NCBI GenBank assembly: GCA_964468185.1
Contig: CAYXTR010000002.1
Location: 1-64,000 of the forward strand
Source: JANQFV01 sp964468185
GTDB taxonomy: Bacteria; Planctomycetota; Phycisphaerae; UBA1845; Fen-1342
Reading direction: 5' to 3'
DNA length: 64,000 nt
The notes below the pieces were generated by a model. It was not told where the DNA came from. It did no database searches and saw only the letters and a program-made list of their open reading frames with translations. The position numbers were made by a program, and so were the translations under genes. Shown here in pieces: positions 24,021 through 33,387 of the stretch (position 1 is the stretch's first letter; every line of letters begins with the position of its first letter).

Positions 24021-25685
24021 ATGTCCGCCCAGCGTAGCGTCGTCAAATCCGCCAAGCTGATCGCACTCTGCACCTTGTTGTCGCGCATCACCGGCCTGGC
24101 GCGCGACATTCTCATCGCACGGGCGTTCGGCATGGACTGGGTGCAGGACGCTTTCCAGTACGCTTTCCAGTTCCCCAACCTCTTCCGCCGCCTGCTGGGT
24201 GAAGGGGCCATGGCGGCGGCGTTCGTACCGACGTTTACCCGCGCGCTGGAGAAAGACGGCCGTGATGCCGCCTGGGGACTGCTCGCCCGGTCACTGGCAC
24301 TGCTCACCGTCGCGATCACCGCGTTGATCATCGCAATCGCGCTGCTCATCGCCCTCGTCTGGTTCCTGACGCCCGCTGACTACGAGCAAGCCCCCGCACG
24401 CGAGCTGTTGCTCTCCCTCACTGCGCTGATGCTGCCGTTCATGCTGACCATCTGCGTGCTGGCGCTGTTCTCGAGCATCCTCAATTGCGTCGGCAGCTTC
24501 GTTCCCGCCGCCCTCGCCCCTGTTCTGTTGAATGTCTGTGTCATCGTCGGCGTGGCTGTTGTTGCCCCAGCCTTGTTTCCCGCTGACGAGCACAGTCAGG
24601 TCTATGTCGTCGCGCTGACGGTCGTGGTCGCCGGCATCCTGCAAATCCTGGCCATGCTGCCCGTGCTTCGGCACCACGGTGTGCGGTTGGGCTGGAAACT
24701 CGATACGCGGGATCCGCATGTCCGTCGCATGTTGCAGCTACTTGCGCCCGTGCTGCTCGGCCAGGGTGTCCTGGCGTTTGGGGTCTACCTCGACGCGCAA
24801 ATCTGCGTATTGCTGACGCATCAGACCGACGGTCCGACGACCTTCACCCTACTGGGTGAGACAATCCGCTACCCGCTGGAAGAGGGGGCGCTCTCCACGG
24901 TGACGTACGCTCAACGCCTGTACCAGTTCCCGCTGGGCGTACTTGTCATCTCGCTCGCCACGGCTGCGCTGCCCACCTTCAGCCTTCTGGCCAGCCGGGA
25001 AGACTGGTCCGCCTGGGCCACGGAAGTGCGCCAGGCGTTGCGGCTCGCCATGTTTGAAGGGCTGCTTGCCGGCACCATGATGGTCGTCCTGGCCCGCTCC
25101 ATCTTCCGGTTCTTGTTTGAGTACGGCGACGTGGCCCCCGCGGACTCGGCCCGCGCCGCCCCCGTTGTCATGTGCTACGGCTTCGGACTCTGGGCGTTCT
25201 GTGCCCAACATCTCGTCCTGCGCGCGTTCTACAGCATCGGCGACGTGCGCACCCCCCTGAAAATCAGCGCCGCGCTGCTGCCGCTCAACGTAGCGCTCAA
25301 TCTCGTGCTCATCTGGTTCGACAGTATCCGTGAAGCCGCTTTCGCGATCAGCACCACCACGACGATGACACTCGCGGTCATCAGCGGTGTCTGGCTGCTG
25401 CAGCGTCGTGTACCCGCGGATGTCGCAGAACGCCGACTCGCCTTCGCCGTCGGCAAGATGCTCTGCGCCGCGGCGGCATCTGCCATAGCGGTAAGCTACG
25501 CCGCCCCGTTCTGGTCGAGCTTCGCACAGCGAATCGACGTAGTCGTCGTGGCCCGCGGCGTCGAGACGCTGGGGCTGCTGGCGCTGGGGACGGTGATCTA
25601 TCTGATGGTGGCTATTCTGCTGAGAATGGACGAGTGGCGATTACTCTGGTCTGGTCTCACGCGCAACAATGCTGGAAAGATGTAG
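24021..25685 (+). CDS. murJ: Lipid II flippase MurJ
   Basis: MurJ moves lipid II across the cytoplasmic membrane for peptidoglycan synthesis. The protein has 554 residues and about 14 hydrophobic helices. The N-terminus has the family pattern (TLLSRITGLARDILIARAFG, then FQFPNLFRRLLGEGAMAAAFVPTF). Charged residues set in the membrane segments of the central cavity are present, such as the Arg in RITGLARD and the Arg pair in FRRLL. The gene begins 57 bases after the lipoprotein stop. It faces the convergent FliN-like gene with 45 bases between the stops. Confidence 0.95.
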   Translation: MSAQRSVVKSAKLIALCTLLSRITGLARDILIARAFGMDWVQDAFQYAFQFPNLFRRLLGEGAMAAAFVPTFTRALEKDGRDAAWGLLARSLALLTVAITALIIAIALLIALVWFLTPADYEQAPARELLLSLTALMLPFMLTICVLALFSSILNCVGSFVPAALAPVLLNVCVIVGVAVVAPALFPADEHSQVYVVALTVVVAGILQILAMLPVLRHHGVRLGWKLDTRDPHVRRMLQLLAPVLLGQGVLAFGVYLDAQICVLLTHQTDGPTTFTLLGETIRYPLEEGALSTVTYAQRLYQFPLGVLVISLATAALPTFSLLASREDWSAWATEVRQALRLAMFEGLLAGTMMVVLARSIFRFLFEYGDVAPADSARAAPVVMCYGFGLWAFCAQHLVLRAFYSIGDVRTPLKISAALLPLNVALNLVLIWFDSIREAAFAISTTTTMTLAVISGVWLLQRRVPADVAERRLAFAVGKMLCAAAASAIAVSYAAPFWSSFAQRIDVVVVARGVETLGLLALGTVIYLMVAILLRMDEWRLLWSGLTRNNAGKM

Positions 25686-25730
25686 CGCGGGTGACAGGGG
25701 TGGCGGTGACCGGCTCGAACCGGGCGCAGC

Positions 25731-26144
25731 CTACTCCGGTCCGAGCGAGCGCACGCGGTCTTCCCGCGAGGCAATCTCGGAGACACGCAACCCGAAGTTC
25801 TCCCCGACCTTCACGCACGTGCCACGGCCGATGATGCGGTTGTTCACCATCAGGTCGAGCGGGGTCTCGACCGGCTTCTCAAACTCGATAATCGCCCCGA
25901 CCGACAGATCTCGGACCGAGCTGATACGCATCTGCCGAAACGCCAGCCGCACAATCACCGGTACCTGCACGCTGAGAATTCGGCGGATCTGCGGGTTCTT
26001 CGTTCGCAGGGGCGGAGCGGCAGTACCCTGCGTCTGCGGAACCCCGGCCGGCACTTCGGTATCGACCGGCGTTGGCGCGGCCTCGCTGGCGAGCGTCTCC
26101 GCTTCTGCCAGAAGCCCATCGATTTCGGACTGATCAATAATCAT
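25731..26144 (-). CDS. fliN: FliN-like SpoA-domain protein
   Basis: 137 residues. The N-terminus (DQSEIDGLLAEAE) matches the opening shared by FliM and FliN. The SpoA domain fills residues 55-130 (ILSVQVPVIVRLAFRQMRI, SVGAIIEFEKPV, DLMVNNRIIGRGTCVKVGENFGLRV). FliN forms the C-ring of the flagellar switch; the same domain occurs in type III secretion sorting platforms. No other flagellar gene is in the window, so it is isolated from the usual cluster. It follows asnB on the same strand after 64 bases. Confidence 0.85.
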   Translation of the reverse strand: MIIDQSEIDGLLAEAETLASEAAPTPVDTEVPAGVPQTQGTAAPPLRTKNPQIRRILSVQVPVIVRLAFRQMRISSVRDLSVGAIIEFEKPVETPLDLMVNNRIIGRGTCVKVGENFGLRVSEIASREDRVRSLGPE

Positions 26145-26208
26145 CGCAAGCCTAGTCCCGCATCAATCAATGCTCACTCTGGCGCATCGGTCGGTTTGGG
26201 CCGCGCGC

Positions 26209-28122
26209 TCAGGTTAGCGGAACCTCGCTCAGATCTATCGGTTGGTGCCGCCGCAGCCAAGATTCGAGTATGAGTAACGACCACAGGGGATGCTCATGAT
26301 TGGAACGTCCGGTAATATGCGACTCGACCAGTTCGAGAAGCCAGTCTTCGCGGAAGACCCGCCGAGCGAGTCCATCAGGCGCCAGCACCCGTTCGCGCAG
26401 AAGGTCCTGTAACTCGCCACGGAACCATGCGCCCACCGGCACGCCAAATCCCATTTTCGGACGACTTAGCACACTCGCCGGCAACCGCTCCCGAGCCCAG
26501 TCCTTCAAAATGTACTTCCCGCCGCCACGGCCCAGCCGCCAATCCAGTGGCAATCCGGTCGCGAACTCGACCAGCTCATGATCGAGGAATGGGCAGCGAC
26601 ATTCCAAGCCACACGCCATCGACGCGATGTCGACCTTGGTCAGCAGGTCATATGGCAGATAGCTGTGCAGATCCGCGTGGTTGGCACACTCCGGCGCAGA
26701 CGAGCCGCCCGCGTGGTACAAGCCGCGAAACCAATCCAGCAACGCATCCGTATCAAGCCGCTCGGCAAGGCGCGGCCGATAGCCGGCGGACAGCATCGTC
26801 GGCGTAAATACATTCACCCACGCGAGATAACGCAGCGCCGGCTCGTTGGCGAGGGCCGCTGCGAATCGGTAGAGCCGATTCGCAACAGTACGCGGCTGAT
26901 GGTGGGGGAGCCAAGCGGCGGCCGCTGCAATGGCTTGCCGCACGGCGGCAGGCAGCCAATCAAACCGCGCAGCCAGTTGCGCCGCCCGATACCGGTCATA
27001 TCCCAGGAAGCACTCATCGCCGGCGTCGCCAGTCAACGCCACGGTGACCGATTCCCGCGTCCACTGCGACACGTAGTACGTCGGAATCGCCGAGGAGTCC
27101 GCGAACGGCTCGTCGTAGTAGTATGCAAGCGTATCCAGCACTTCGCTGGCCGCCGGCGTCACGATGTGTTCGTGATGCTCGGTTTCGAAACGCTGGGCCA
27201 CCTCCCGCGCATACGCGGTCTCGTCATACCGCGCGTCCGGGAAACCAATCGAGAAGGTCCGTAGCGGCGATACGCCCAGCTCGCGCATCAGGCCGACTAC
27301 GATCGATGAATCGATTCCGCCTGAAAGGAACGCGCCAAGCGGAACGTCCGCCACGAGCCGCTTCTCGACGGCCTCCCGCAGCAATGTACCCAGTTCTTCT
27401 TTCGCATCTTCGTAGCTGCCGGGGAACAGTCTCGGCTCCAGTTGCCAGAACCGTTGGGGCGCACCGTCGAGTGGCTGCCCGGCTTCGACTGCCAACATGT
27501 GTCCCGGCAGGAGCTTGCGAAAGCCTCGGAAGATCGAGTGCGGGGCGGGTACATACTGGAAAACCAGGTAGCGATGGAGCGACTGCACGTCGAGTTGCCG
27601 CGGCATGCCGGGCACTGCGAGTAAGGCCTTCGCTTCACTGGCGAAATACAGCCGCCCGTCGGCTTGCGCGTAGACCAGCGGCTTCTGTCCGAAACGATCG
27701 CGGGCAAGCAGCAACCGTCCTCGCCGGGCATCCCAGATCGCGACCGCGAACATGCCGGCGAGCCGGCCGACACAGTCTGCGCCAGACTCCTCATATAGAT
27801 GGACGATCACCTCGCCGTCGGAGCCGGTGCGGAATGTATGGCCGCGCGCTCGCAGCTCATCCCGCAGCTCGCGGAAGTTGTAGATCTCCCCGTTGAAGAC
27901 CACCTGAACGGATTCGTCCTCGTTGGCCAGCGGCTGATTCCCCGTAGCCAGGTCGATGATGGATAGGCGGCGGAACGCGAGCCCACACCGACCATCGGGA
28001 GCCAGGTGCTGTCCAGCGTCGTCCGGGCCACGGTGCGTCAGCGTGGCGGCCATTACGTCGAGCGTTTCACGTGAGACGGGCTCACGGGCGGTGAGATTGA
28101 TGACGCCGGCAATGCCGCACAT
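26209..28122 (-). CDS. asnB: Asparagine synthetase (glutamine-hydrolysing)
   Basis: AsnB makes asparagine from aspartate, glutamine and ATP. ATG 28122 places Cys at position 2 (MCGIAGVI), the nucleophile of the N-terminal glutaminase. That domain also has LTHRGPDDAG, RRLSIIDLA and VFNGEIYNF. The synthetase domain has the ATP loop SGGIDSS, TFSIGFPD and ALTGDAGDECFLGYDRY. At 637 residues it matches the AsnB group often found with polysaccharide genes, where related enzymes amidate sugars or peptides. That use cannot be excluded here. The start upstream at 28146 would hide Cys2 and was rejected. Confidence 0.95.
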   Translation of the reverse strand: MCGIAGVINLTAREPVSRETLDVMAATLTHRGPDDAGQHLAPDGRCGLAFRRLSIIDLATGNQPLANEDESVQVVFNGEIYNFRELRDELRARGHTFRTGSDGEVIVHLYEESGADCVGRLAGMFAVAIWDARRGRLLLARDRFGQKPLVYAQADGRLYFASEAKALLAVPGMPRQLDVQSLHRYLVFQYVPAPHSIFRGFRKLLPGHMLAVEAGQPLDGAPQRFWQLEPRLFPGSYEDAKEELGTLLREAVEKRLVADVPLGAFLSGGIDSSIVVGLMRELGVSPLRTFSIGFPDARYDETAYAREVAQRFETEHHEHIVTPAASEVLDTLAYYYDEPFADSSAIPTYYVSQWTRESVTVALTGDAGDECFLGYDRYRAAQLAARFDWLPAAVRQAIAAAAAWLPHHQPRTVANRLYRFAAALANEPALRYLAWVNVFTPTMLSAGYRPRLAERLDTDALLDWFRGLYHAGGSSAPECANHADLHSYLPYDLLTKVDIASMACGLECRCPFLDHELVEFATGLPLDWRLGRGGGKYILKDWARERLPASVLSRPKMGFGVPVGAWFRGELQDLLRERVLAPDGLARRVFREDWLLELVESHITGRSNHEHPLWSLLILESWLRRHQPIDLSEVPLT

Positions 28123-28508
28123 GGCGGGGATTATCCTGCACCACACCTGCGGAGCAAGTCCGGGGAATCAGTTGCGCCCACTCTCCTTCGCACCGGCGGG
28201 GTAACCGAACACGCGGTATGGCGCTAACGTCAGCCTGGTTATGGCATTACGTCGTTGCTTCGGCAGGCTCCAGCAAGCCTGGAGAACGCTTGATGCCGAA
28301 ACATTACAGTCGACTAATGTATTTGAGAAACCACTCGCATATTGTGGCCGAATTTGGGATAATCCCGATAGAGTCTCATAGTAGTGCATCGGGACCGTCG
28401 CATGGAGCGCGGCGGTGGGAGAGGCACGTCTTGGCGGGTAGCAGTATCCACCGCGGGGCGTAGGTCCGAGGAGCCTGGGAGGCGTCCGAAGGTCTCAGCG
28501 GTAGCGAT
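28123..28508. other. Intergenic region, asnB / histidine kinase (divergent)
   Basis: 386 bases with no convincing gene. It must hold the promoters of two divergent genes. A short hairpin (CTCCAG ... CTGGAG near 28268-28284) is visible. The middle part (28280-28385) is richer in A and T than its surroundings, as expected of a promoter region, but no clear -35/-10 pair can be chosen by eye. Confidence 0.5.
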
Positions 28509-31500
28509 ATGCCCCGTTTTGGTAAGCAAGTCGAAGACGCCGTTTCACAGCTGCAAAACCTCCAGAGTCGCGTAGACGAGCTCGAGGCCCTGCTCGCAGA
28601 GCAGCGCGGAGTGGAGAGCGCGCTCCGGCAGAGTGAGCGCCAATTCTGGCGGCTGTTCGAGGAGAGCCTCGACGCGATTCTCATCGCCGATGACACCGGC
28701 CGGTACCAGCGCGCCAATCAAGCCGCATGCGAGTTGCTTGGCTATACCGAACCCGAGTTACGCCGGATGCGCGTGCACGACCTCGTGGTGCCGGACGGCG
28801 ACACTTCGCCGGAAGAGCGATTCGCGGCATTCGTCGAGCGCGGCCGGGAACGGGGCGAGTTTCGTGTGGTTCGCGCTGATGGTGATATCCGCATCGCCGA
28901 GTACGCCGCCTGTGTGGTCGGCCCGGACATCCACCTCTCCATTCTGCGGGACGTCACTGAGCGGCGGCAGGCTGAGCAGAAGCAGCGTGAGGCGGAAGAG
29001 CGGTACCGGCGGATCGTCGAGACCGCGCAGGAGGGCATCTGGGAGATGGATGCCGAGTTTCGTACCACGTACGTCAATGCCAAGATGGCGGCGATGCTCG
29101 GCTATTCGGAAGAGGAGATGTTGGGGCGGCCCGTTACGGACTTCATGGTCGACACCGAGCTGGATGATCACGCCGCGCAAATGCGTCGTCGCCGCGGCGG
29201 CACTGCTGATCGATACGAACGGCGTTTTCGACACCAGGACGGGAGCGTTCGCATACTCGCCGTGTCGGCGACGGCCTTGCTGAATGAACATGGCGAGTTT
29301 GCCGGCTCGTTTGCGATGTTCACCGACGTTTCCGAGCAACGTTACGCCGAAGAAACCCTGCGGGAGAACGAGGAACGGCTGCGACTCGCGCTCGACATCA
29401 CGTACGAGGGGGTGTGGGACTACGATCCGCGCAGCGGAAAGGTCACATGCAATGCGCGACTCGCGGAGATGCGCGGGTACACGCTGGAGGAGTATGACAC
29501 GAGCGAGGCCGCGTGGCGGGCGAGCGTGCACCCGGACGACGGGCCCGCGCTGGCGGAGGCATTTGAAGCACATCACGAGGGGCGGGCTGACGAAATCGAC
29601 GTGACGTACCGTAGTCGCCATCGCGACGGGCACTACATCTGGGTGCGTTCACGTGGTCGGATTGTCGAACGCGACGCGGATGGCAATGCCGCGCGCGTGA
29701 TTGGTACCAGTATTGACGTGACCCAGCGCGTAAAGGCGGAGCAGGCCCTCAAAGTGAGTGAGCGGCGCTACCGCACTTTGGCGCGAGACTTTCCGGACGG
29801 CGCCTTGTTCCTGCTCGACCGGGACATGCGTCTCCTCTTCGCCGACGGAAGTGCCTTCGAGGCGGTGGGTCTTACTGCCGACGAACTCGTCGGTCGTACG
29901 CTGTCCGAGGCGTTTACGCCGGAAGTGCTCGCGATTGCCGAGCCGCACGTGCGGGCAGCGCTGGCGGGCAAGCCCGGCGGATACGAGCTGGAGTTCCGCG
30001 GACGGGTGTATCACGACCAGGTCGTCCCGGTGGTGGGCGAGGACGGCGCGATCCACGAGGTCATCGTCATCGCGAGGGATATCACCGAAGCCAGGCAGCG
30101 TGAGCGCGCCTTGGCAGAAAGCGAGCGGCGCTACCGTCAGTTGTTCGAAGACGCCGTGCTGGGTGTGTTTCGGACGACGATCGACGGACGGGTTCTGGAA
30201 GTGAATCCCGCTTGCGCACGGATGTTCGGCTTCGCGTCACCCGCCGATCTGAAGGCGAGCGTCAAGAACGTCGGGACCGATTTGTACGACACCCCCCCTG
30301 AGCGGCCGGACATGATCACCCGCATCGTGCGTTCGTCACAACCGTTCGTGACGGAGCATCGCTACCGCCGGCGCGATGGCAGTCTGTTCCATGCGACTTT
30401 GCACGCCTGGGCGGTGGCGGATCCCGAGCACGACGAGCCGGTCATTGAAGGGGTCATCGAGGACATCACGCAGCGCAAGCAGACTGAGCGAGCGCTACAG
30501 GAAAGTGAAGCGCTGCTGAACGAGACGCAACGCATTGCCAAGCTCGGCGGTTGGAAGATTGTGCCTGCCACCAATGAAGTCGTGTGGACCGATGAGATCT
30601 ACCGCATCCACGACCTGCCTATTGGTAATCGTCCCAGCCTGGCAGAAGCCATCGAGTACTTCCACCCGGCGGATGTGCCCCGCCTGCGCGCTGCCATCGA
30701 GCACACCATTGCGACTGGAGAGCCGTACGACCTGGAATTACGGCTGATCACGGCGCAGGGGAGACGCAAATGGGGCCGGACGCTAGGCCACGCGCGGGTC
30801 GAAGATGGCGCGGTCGTCGAGCTGTACGGGACGTTTCAGGGCATTACGGAACGCAAAGAGGCGGAACTGAGTCTTCGGGCGGCGCACGAGCGGCTGGCGC
30901 TGCACGTGGAAAACACACCACTGGCCATCATCGAATGGGATCGCGATCTTCGCGTTCGACACTGGTCGACGCGGGCTGAGGAGATGTTCGGCTGGCGGGC
31001 GGATGAGATCGAGGGGAAGACGTGGAGCGACTGGCGCTTCGTGCATGAAGAGGATGAGGCGGGGGTAGCCGAGGTGACCCGTGCATTGCTGGAGTGCCGC
31101 AGCCGTAGCGGCGTGTCACGCAATCGCAACTATCGCAAGAACGGTTCCATCGCGCACTGCGAGTGGCACAGTTCTGCGCTGACCGACGACGCGGGTGAAG
31201 TGCTCTCGGTCATGTCGCTCGTACTGGATGTCAGTGAGCGGCAGCAGCTTGAAGAGCAACTGCGTCAGTCGCAGAAGATGGAGGCCGTCGGACAGCTCGC
31301 CGGTGGCGTGGCACACGACTTCAACAATATCCTCACCTCGATACTCGGCAACGTCGAGCTACTGCGCATGGAGGCCACCGGCGATCTGGCTGTGGAAGAA
31401 GCCGGCCTGTTCGACGGACTGGAGCAGATCGAGCGTGCCGCGCAGCGCGCCGCCACCCTGACCCGCCAACTGCTGACGTTTAGCCGCAAACAACTGATTA

Positions 31501-32426
31501 AGCCGCAGGTGCTCGATCCGGCCCGCGTGGTACGCGACCTGGAAAAAATGCTGCGCCGCCTGATTCCCGAGAGTATCTCCTTCGATATCCACACGCCGGA
31601 AACCGGCTGGTCCATCCGCATGGACCCCGGGCAGCTCGAGCAGGCGGTGATGAACCTGGTGGTCAACGCACGCGATGCCATGTTGGATGGCGGTTATCTG
31701 TTGCTCGCGCTGGAAAACGTCGAGCTGCCGCACGAGTCTCACGAGCTGCCGCACGAGGCAACACCCGGGCGCTATGTCCGCATCGCGGTCAGCGACACCG
31801 GCTGTGGCATGGATGCCGAGACGCTGGCGCATGTGTTCGAACCGTTCTTCACGACCAAGCCCGCGGGGCGCGGCTCGGGCCTCGGGCTCGCCACCGTACA
31901 TGGCATTGTCAAGCAGTGCAGCGGGCACATCATGGTCGACAGCGCCTCGGGACGCGGGGCGACCTTCCGGATGTACGTGCCGACCGTCACCGCGGCGGCG
32001 ACCAGCGCCGCGACCGATGCGACCGCCGAGTTGCAGCCGGGCGGTCATGAGACCGTGCTGATTTGCGAAGACGATTTGTATGTGCGAGAGTTGGCCACCC
32101 GTCTCCTGAGCGAAAAGGGCTACGCCGTGCTGACCGCCAATGACGCCTTCGACGCACTCGAAAAGGCCAGGCAGCACCCGGGTCACATTCACCTGCTCAT
32201 CAGCGATGTCATCATGCCGCGCATGAACGGGCGGCAACTTGCCGAAGCCCTCGCAGCAACACGGCCGAGCCTGCGCATCCTGTTCATGTCCGGCTATACC
32301 GGTGACGTGATTGGCCAGCAGGGCATCGTGCGGCAAGCGGTGAACTTCCTGCAAAAGCCCTTCAGCCCGGGTGACCTTCTGCGGTGCGTCCGGCAGGTGC
32401 TCGAGGCTGATCACGCCAGGCGTTGA
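28509..32426 (+). CDS. Multi-PAS hybrid histidine kinase with receiver
   Basis: 1305 residues, no membrane segment. After a short coiled coil there are about seven PAS/PAC units (residues about 45-905), recognised by repeated patterns such as RYRRIVETAQEGIW, RRFRHQDGSVRILAVS and ending phrases like DVTERRQAEQ. The kinase core has the H box near residue 934 (GGVAHDFNN), the N box near 1048 (NLVVNARDAM), DTGCGMD and GSGLGLATVHGI. A C-terminal receiver begins near 1180 (VLICEDD) with the phosphoacceptor Asp near 1231 (LLISDVIMP). It probably senses several cytoplasmic signals, and no response regulator gene is adjacent. Its end overlaps the convergent mutM gene by 16 bases. Confidence 0.95.
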   Translation: MPRFGKQVEDAVSQLQNLQSRVDELEALLAEQRGVESALRQSERQFWRLFEESLDAILIADDTGRYQRANQAACELLGYTEPELRRMRVHDLVVPDGDTSPEERFAAFVERGRERGEFRVVRADGDIRIAEYAACVVGPDIHLSILRDVTERRQAEQKQREAEERYRRIVETAQEGIWEMDAEFRTTYVNAKMAAMLGYSEEEMLGRPVTDFMVDTELDDHAAQMRRRRGGTADRYERRFRHQDGSVRILAVSATALLNEHGEFAGSFAMFTDVSEQRYAEETLRENEERLRLALDITYEGVWDYDPRSGKVTCNARLAEMRGYTLEEYDTSEAAWRASVHPDDGPALAEAFEAHHEGRADEIDVTYRSRHRDGHYIWVRSRGRIVERDADGNAARVIGTSIDVTQRVKAEQALKVSERRYRTLARDFPDGALFLLDRDMRLLFADGSAFEAVGLTADELVGRTLSEAFTPEVLAIAEPHVRAALAGKPGGYELEFRGRVYHDQVVPVVGEDGAIHEVIVIARDITEARQRERALAESERRYRQLFEDAVLGVFRTTIDGRVLEVNPACARMFGFASPADLKASVKNVGTDLYDTPPERPDMITRIVRSSQPFVTEHRYRRRDGSLFHATLHAWAVADPEHDEPVIEGVIEDITQRKQTERALQESEALLNETQRIAKLGGWKIVPATNEVVWTDEIYRIHDLPIGNRPSLAEAIEYFHPADVPRLRAAIEHTIATGEPYDLELRLITAQGRRKWGRTLGHARVEDGAVVELYGTFQGITERKEAELSLRAAHERLALHVENTPLAIIEWDRDLRVRHWSTRAEEMFGWRADEIEGKTWSDWRFVHEEDEAGVAEVTRALLECRSRSGVSRNRNYRKNGSIAHCEWHSSALTDDAGEVLSVMSLVLDVSERQQLEEQLRQSQKMEAVGQLAGGVAHDFNNILTSILGNVELLRMEATGDLAVEEAGLFDGLEQIERAAQRAATLTRQLLTFSRKQLIKPQVLDPARVVRDLEKMLRRLIPESISFDIHTPETGWSIRMDPGQLEQAVMNLVVNARDAMLDGGYLLLALENVELPHESHELPHEATPGRYVRIAVSDTGCGMDAETLAHVFEPFFTTKPAGRGSGLGLATVHGIVKQCSGHIMVDSASGRGATFRMYVPTVTAAATSAATDATAELQPGGHETVLICEDDLYVRELATRLLSEKGYAVLTANDAFDALEKARQHPGHIHLLISDVIMPRMNGRQLAEALAATRPSLRILFMSGYTGDVIGQQGIVRQAVNFLQKPFSPGDLLRCVRQVLEADHARR

Positions 32427-33265
32427 CAGCGGCTGGTGCGACGGACTTGCGTTCGGGGACGCACTGGTTCCGGCTGACACACGGGACATAGGTGCGTGCC
32501 ACGCTGGCCGACGCGAAGTGCCCGGATCGGCGTGCCACAATGTCGGCAGGGCTGAGCAGTCCGGCCGTACACCTTCAGATGCCGCTGCATCCACCCACCA
32601 GGGTAGATCCAGTCGATGGACGTGCCATGCTTGCGGATGGCCAGTCGCAAGACGTCGCGGATGGCTTGGTGCAGGCGTTGGACTTGTCGCCTGTCCAGGT
32701 CAGCCGCACGCGTCAAAGGGTGCAGGCCGGCGGCGAAGAGGGCTTCGTCCGTATAGATATTGCCCAGACCGGCGATGATGGTCTGGTCGAGCAGGAGCGG
32801 TTTGAGTTGCCGGCGGCGGCCGGCGAGCAGGGCGGCCAGGCGTGTGGCCGTGAAGGCGCGGCTCAGCGGTTCCGGGCCGAGAACCCCGAGAACGGCGGCG
32901 GGATCACACGTGTAGTGCACGCGACCGAACTTGCGGGCGTCGACGAAGACCAGCCGGCTCTCGTCGTCGAGGTCCCAGGTGGCCCGAATGTGCGTGCGCC
33001 CGGTTGCGAGCGTATCGTCCCACTCGAGCCGCCCGCTCATGCGCAGGTGAATCAAGAGGTGACCGCCGTCGGCAAGCGTGATGACGATGAACTTGCCGCG
33101 GCGACTGATGCGGTCGATTGTGCGATCGACGACGCCGGCGCGGATCAGAGCCGGACTCGGCAGGCAGGTGCGCCGCCAGCGGGTGGTGAAACCGGTGATT
33201 CGGCGCCCGAGGAGCCGAGGGCGCAGGGTACGGACGATGGTCTCGACTTCGGGGAGTTCCGGCAT
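32411..33265 (-). CDS. mutM: Formamidopyrimidine-DNA glycosylase
   Basis: This enzyme removes oxidised purines such as 8-oxoguanine and nicks the abasic site. ATG 33265 is chosen because the catalytic proline must become residue 1 after Met removal (MPELPEVE); the ATG two codons before would block it. The protein has 284 residues. The conserved Lys follows in RRGKFIVITL, the H2TH region has DQTIIAGLGNIYTDE, and the C-terminal zinc finger is CRHCGTPIRALRVG then CPVCQ. All active-site features are present. It diverges from the lipoprotein gene at 33388. Confidence 0.96.
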   Translation of the reverse strand: MPELPEVETIVRTLRPRLLGRRITGFTTRWRRTCLPSPALIRAGVVDRTIDRISRRGKFIVITLADGGHLLIHLRMSGRLEWDDTLATGRTHIRATWDLDDESRLVFVDARKFGRVHYTCDPAAVLGVLGPEPLSRAFTATRLAALLAGRRRQLKPLLLDQTIIAGLGNIYTDEALFAAGLHPLTRAADLDRRQVQRLHQAIRDVLRLAIRKHGTSIDWIYPGGWMQRHLKVYGRTAQPCRHCGTPIRALRVGQRGTHLCPVCQPEPVRPRTQVRRTSRCQRLA

Positions 33266-33387
33266 AGCCATACTATGATACCGGCACGGAAGTGAAATGG
33301 CGTGCGGGCGCTTGTCATCCGGGCAGCAATCGCGATCATGCCGGTTGGTCCGCATCGCGTCCGAGGCCTGTAAGGAAGGATAACATC

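Noticed and set aside
31359..32594. 411-codon reverse frame
   Set aside because: Shadow of the kinase core and receiver; no domain visible.
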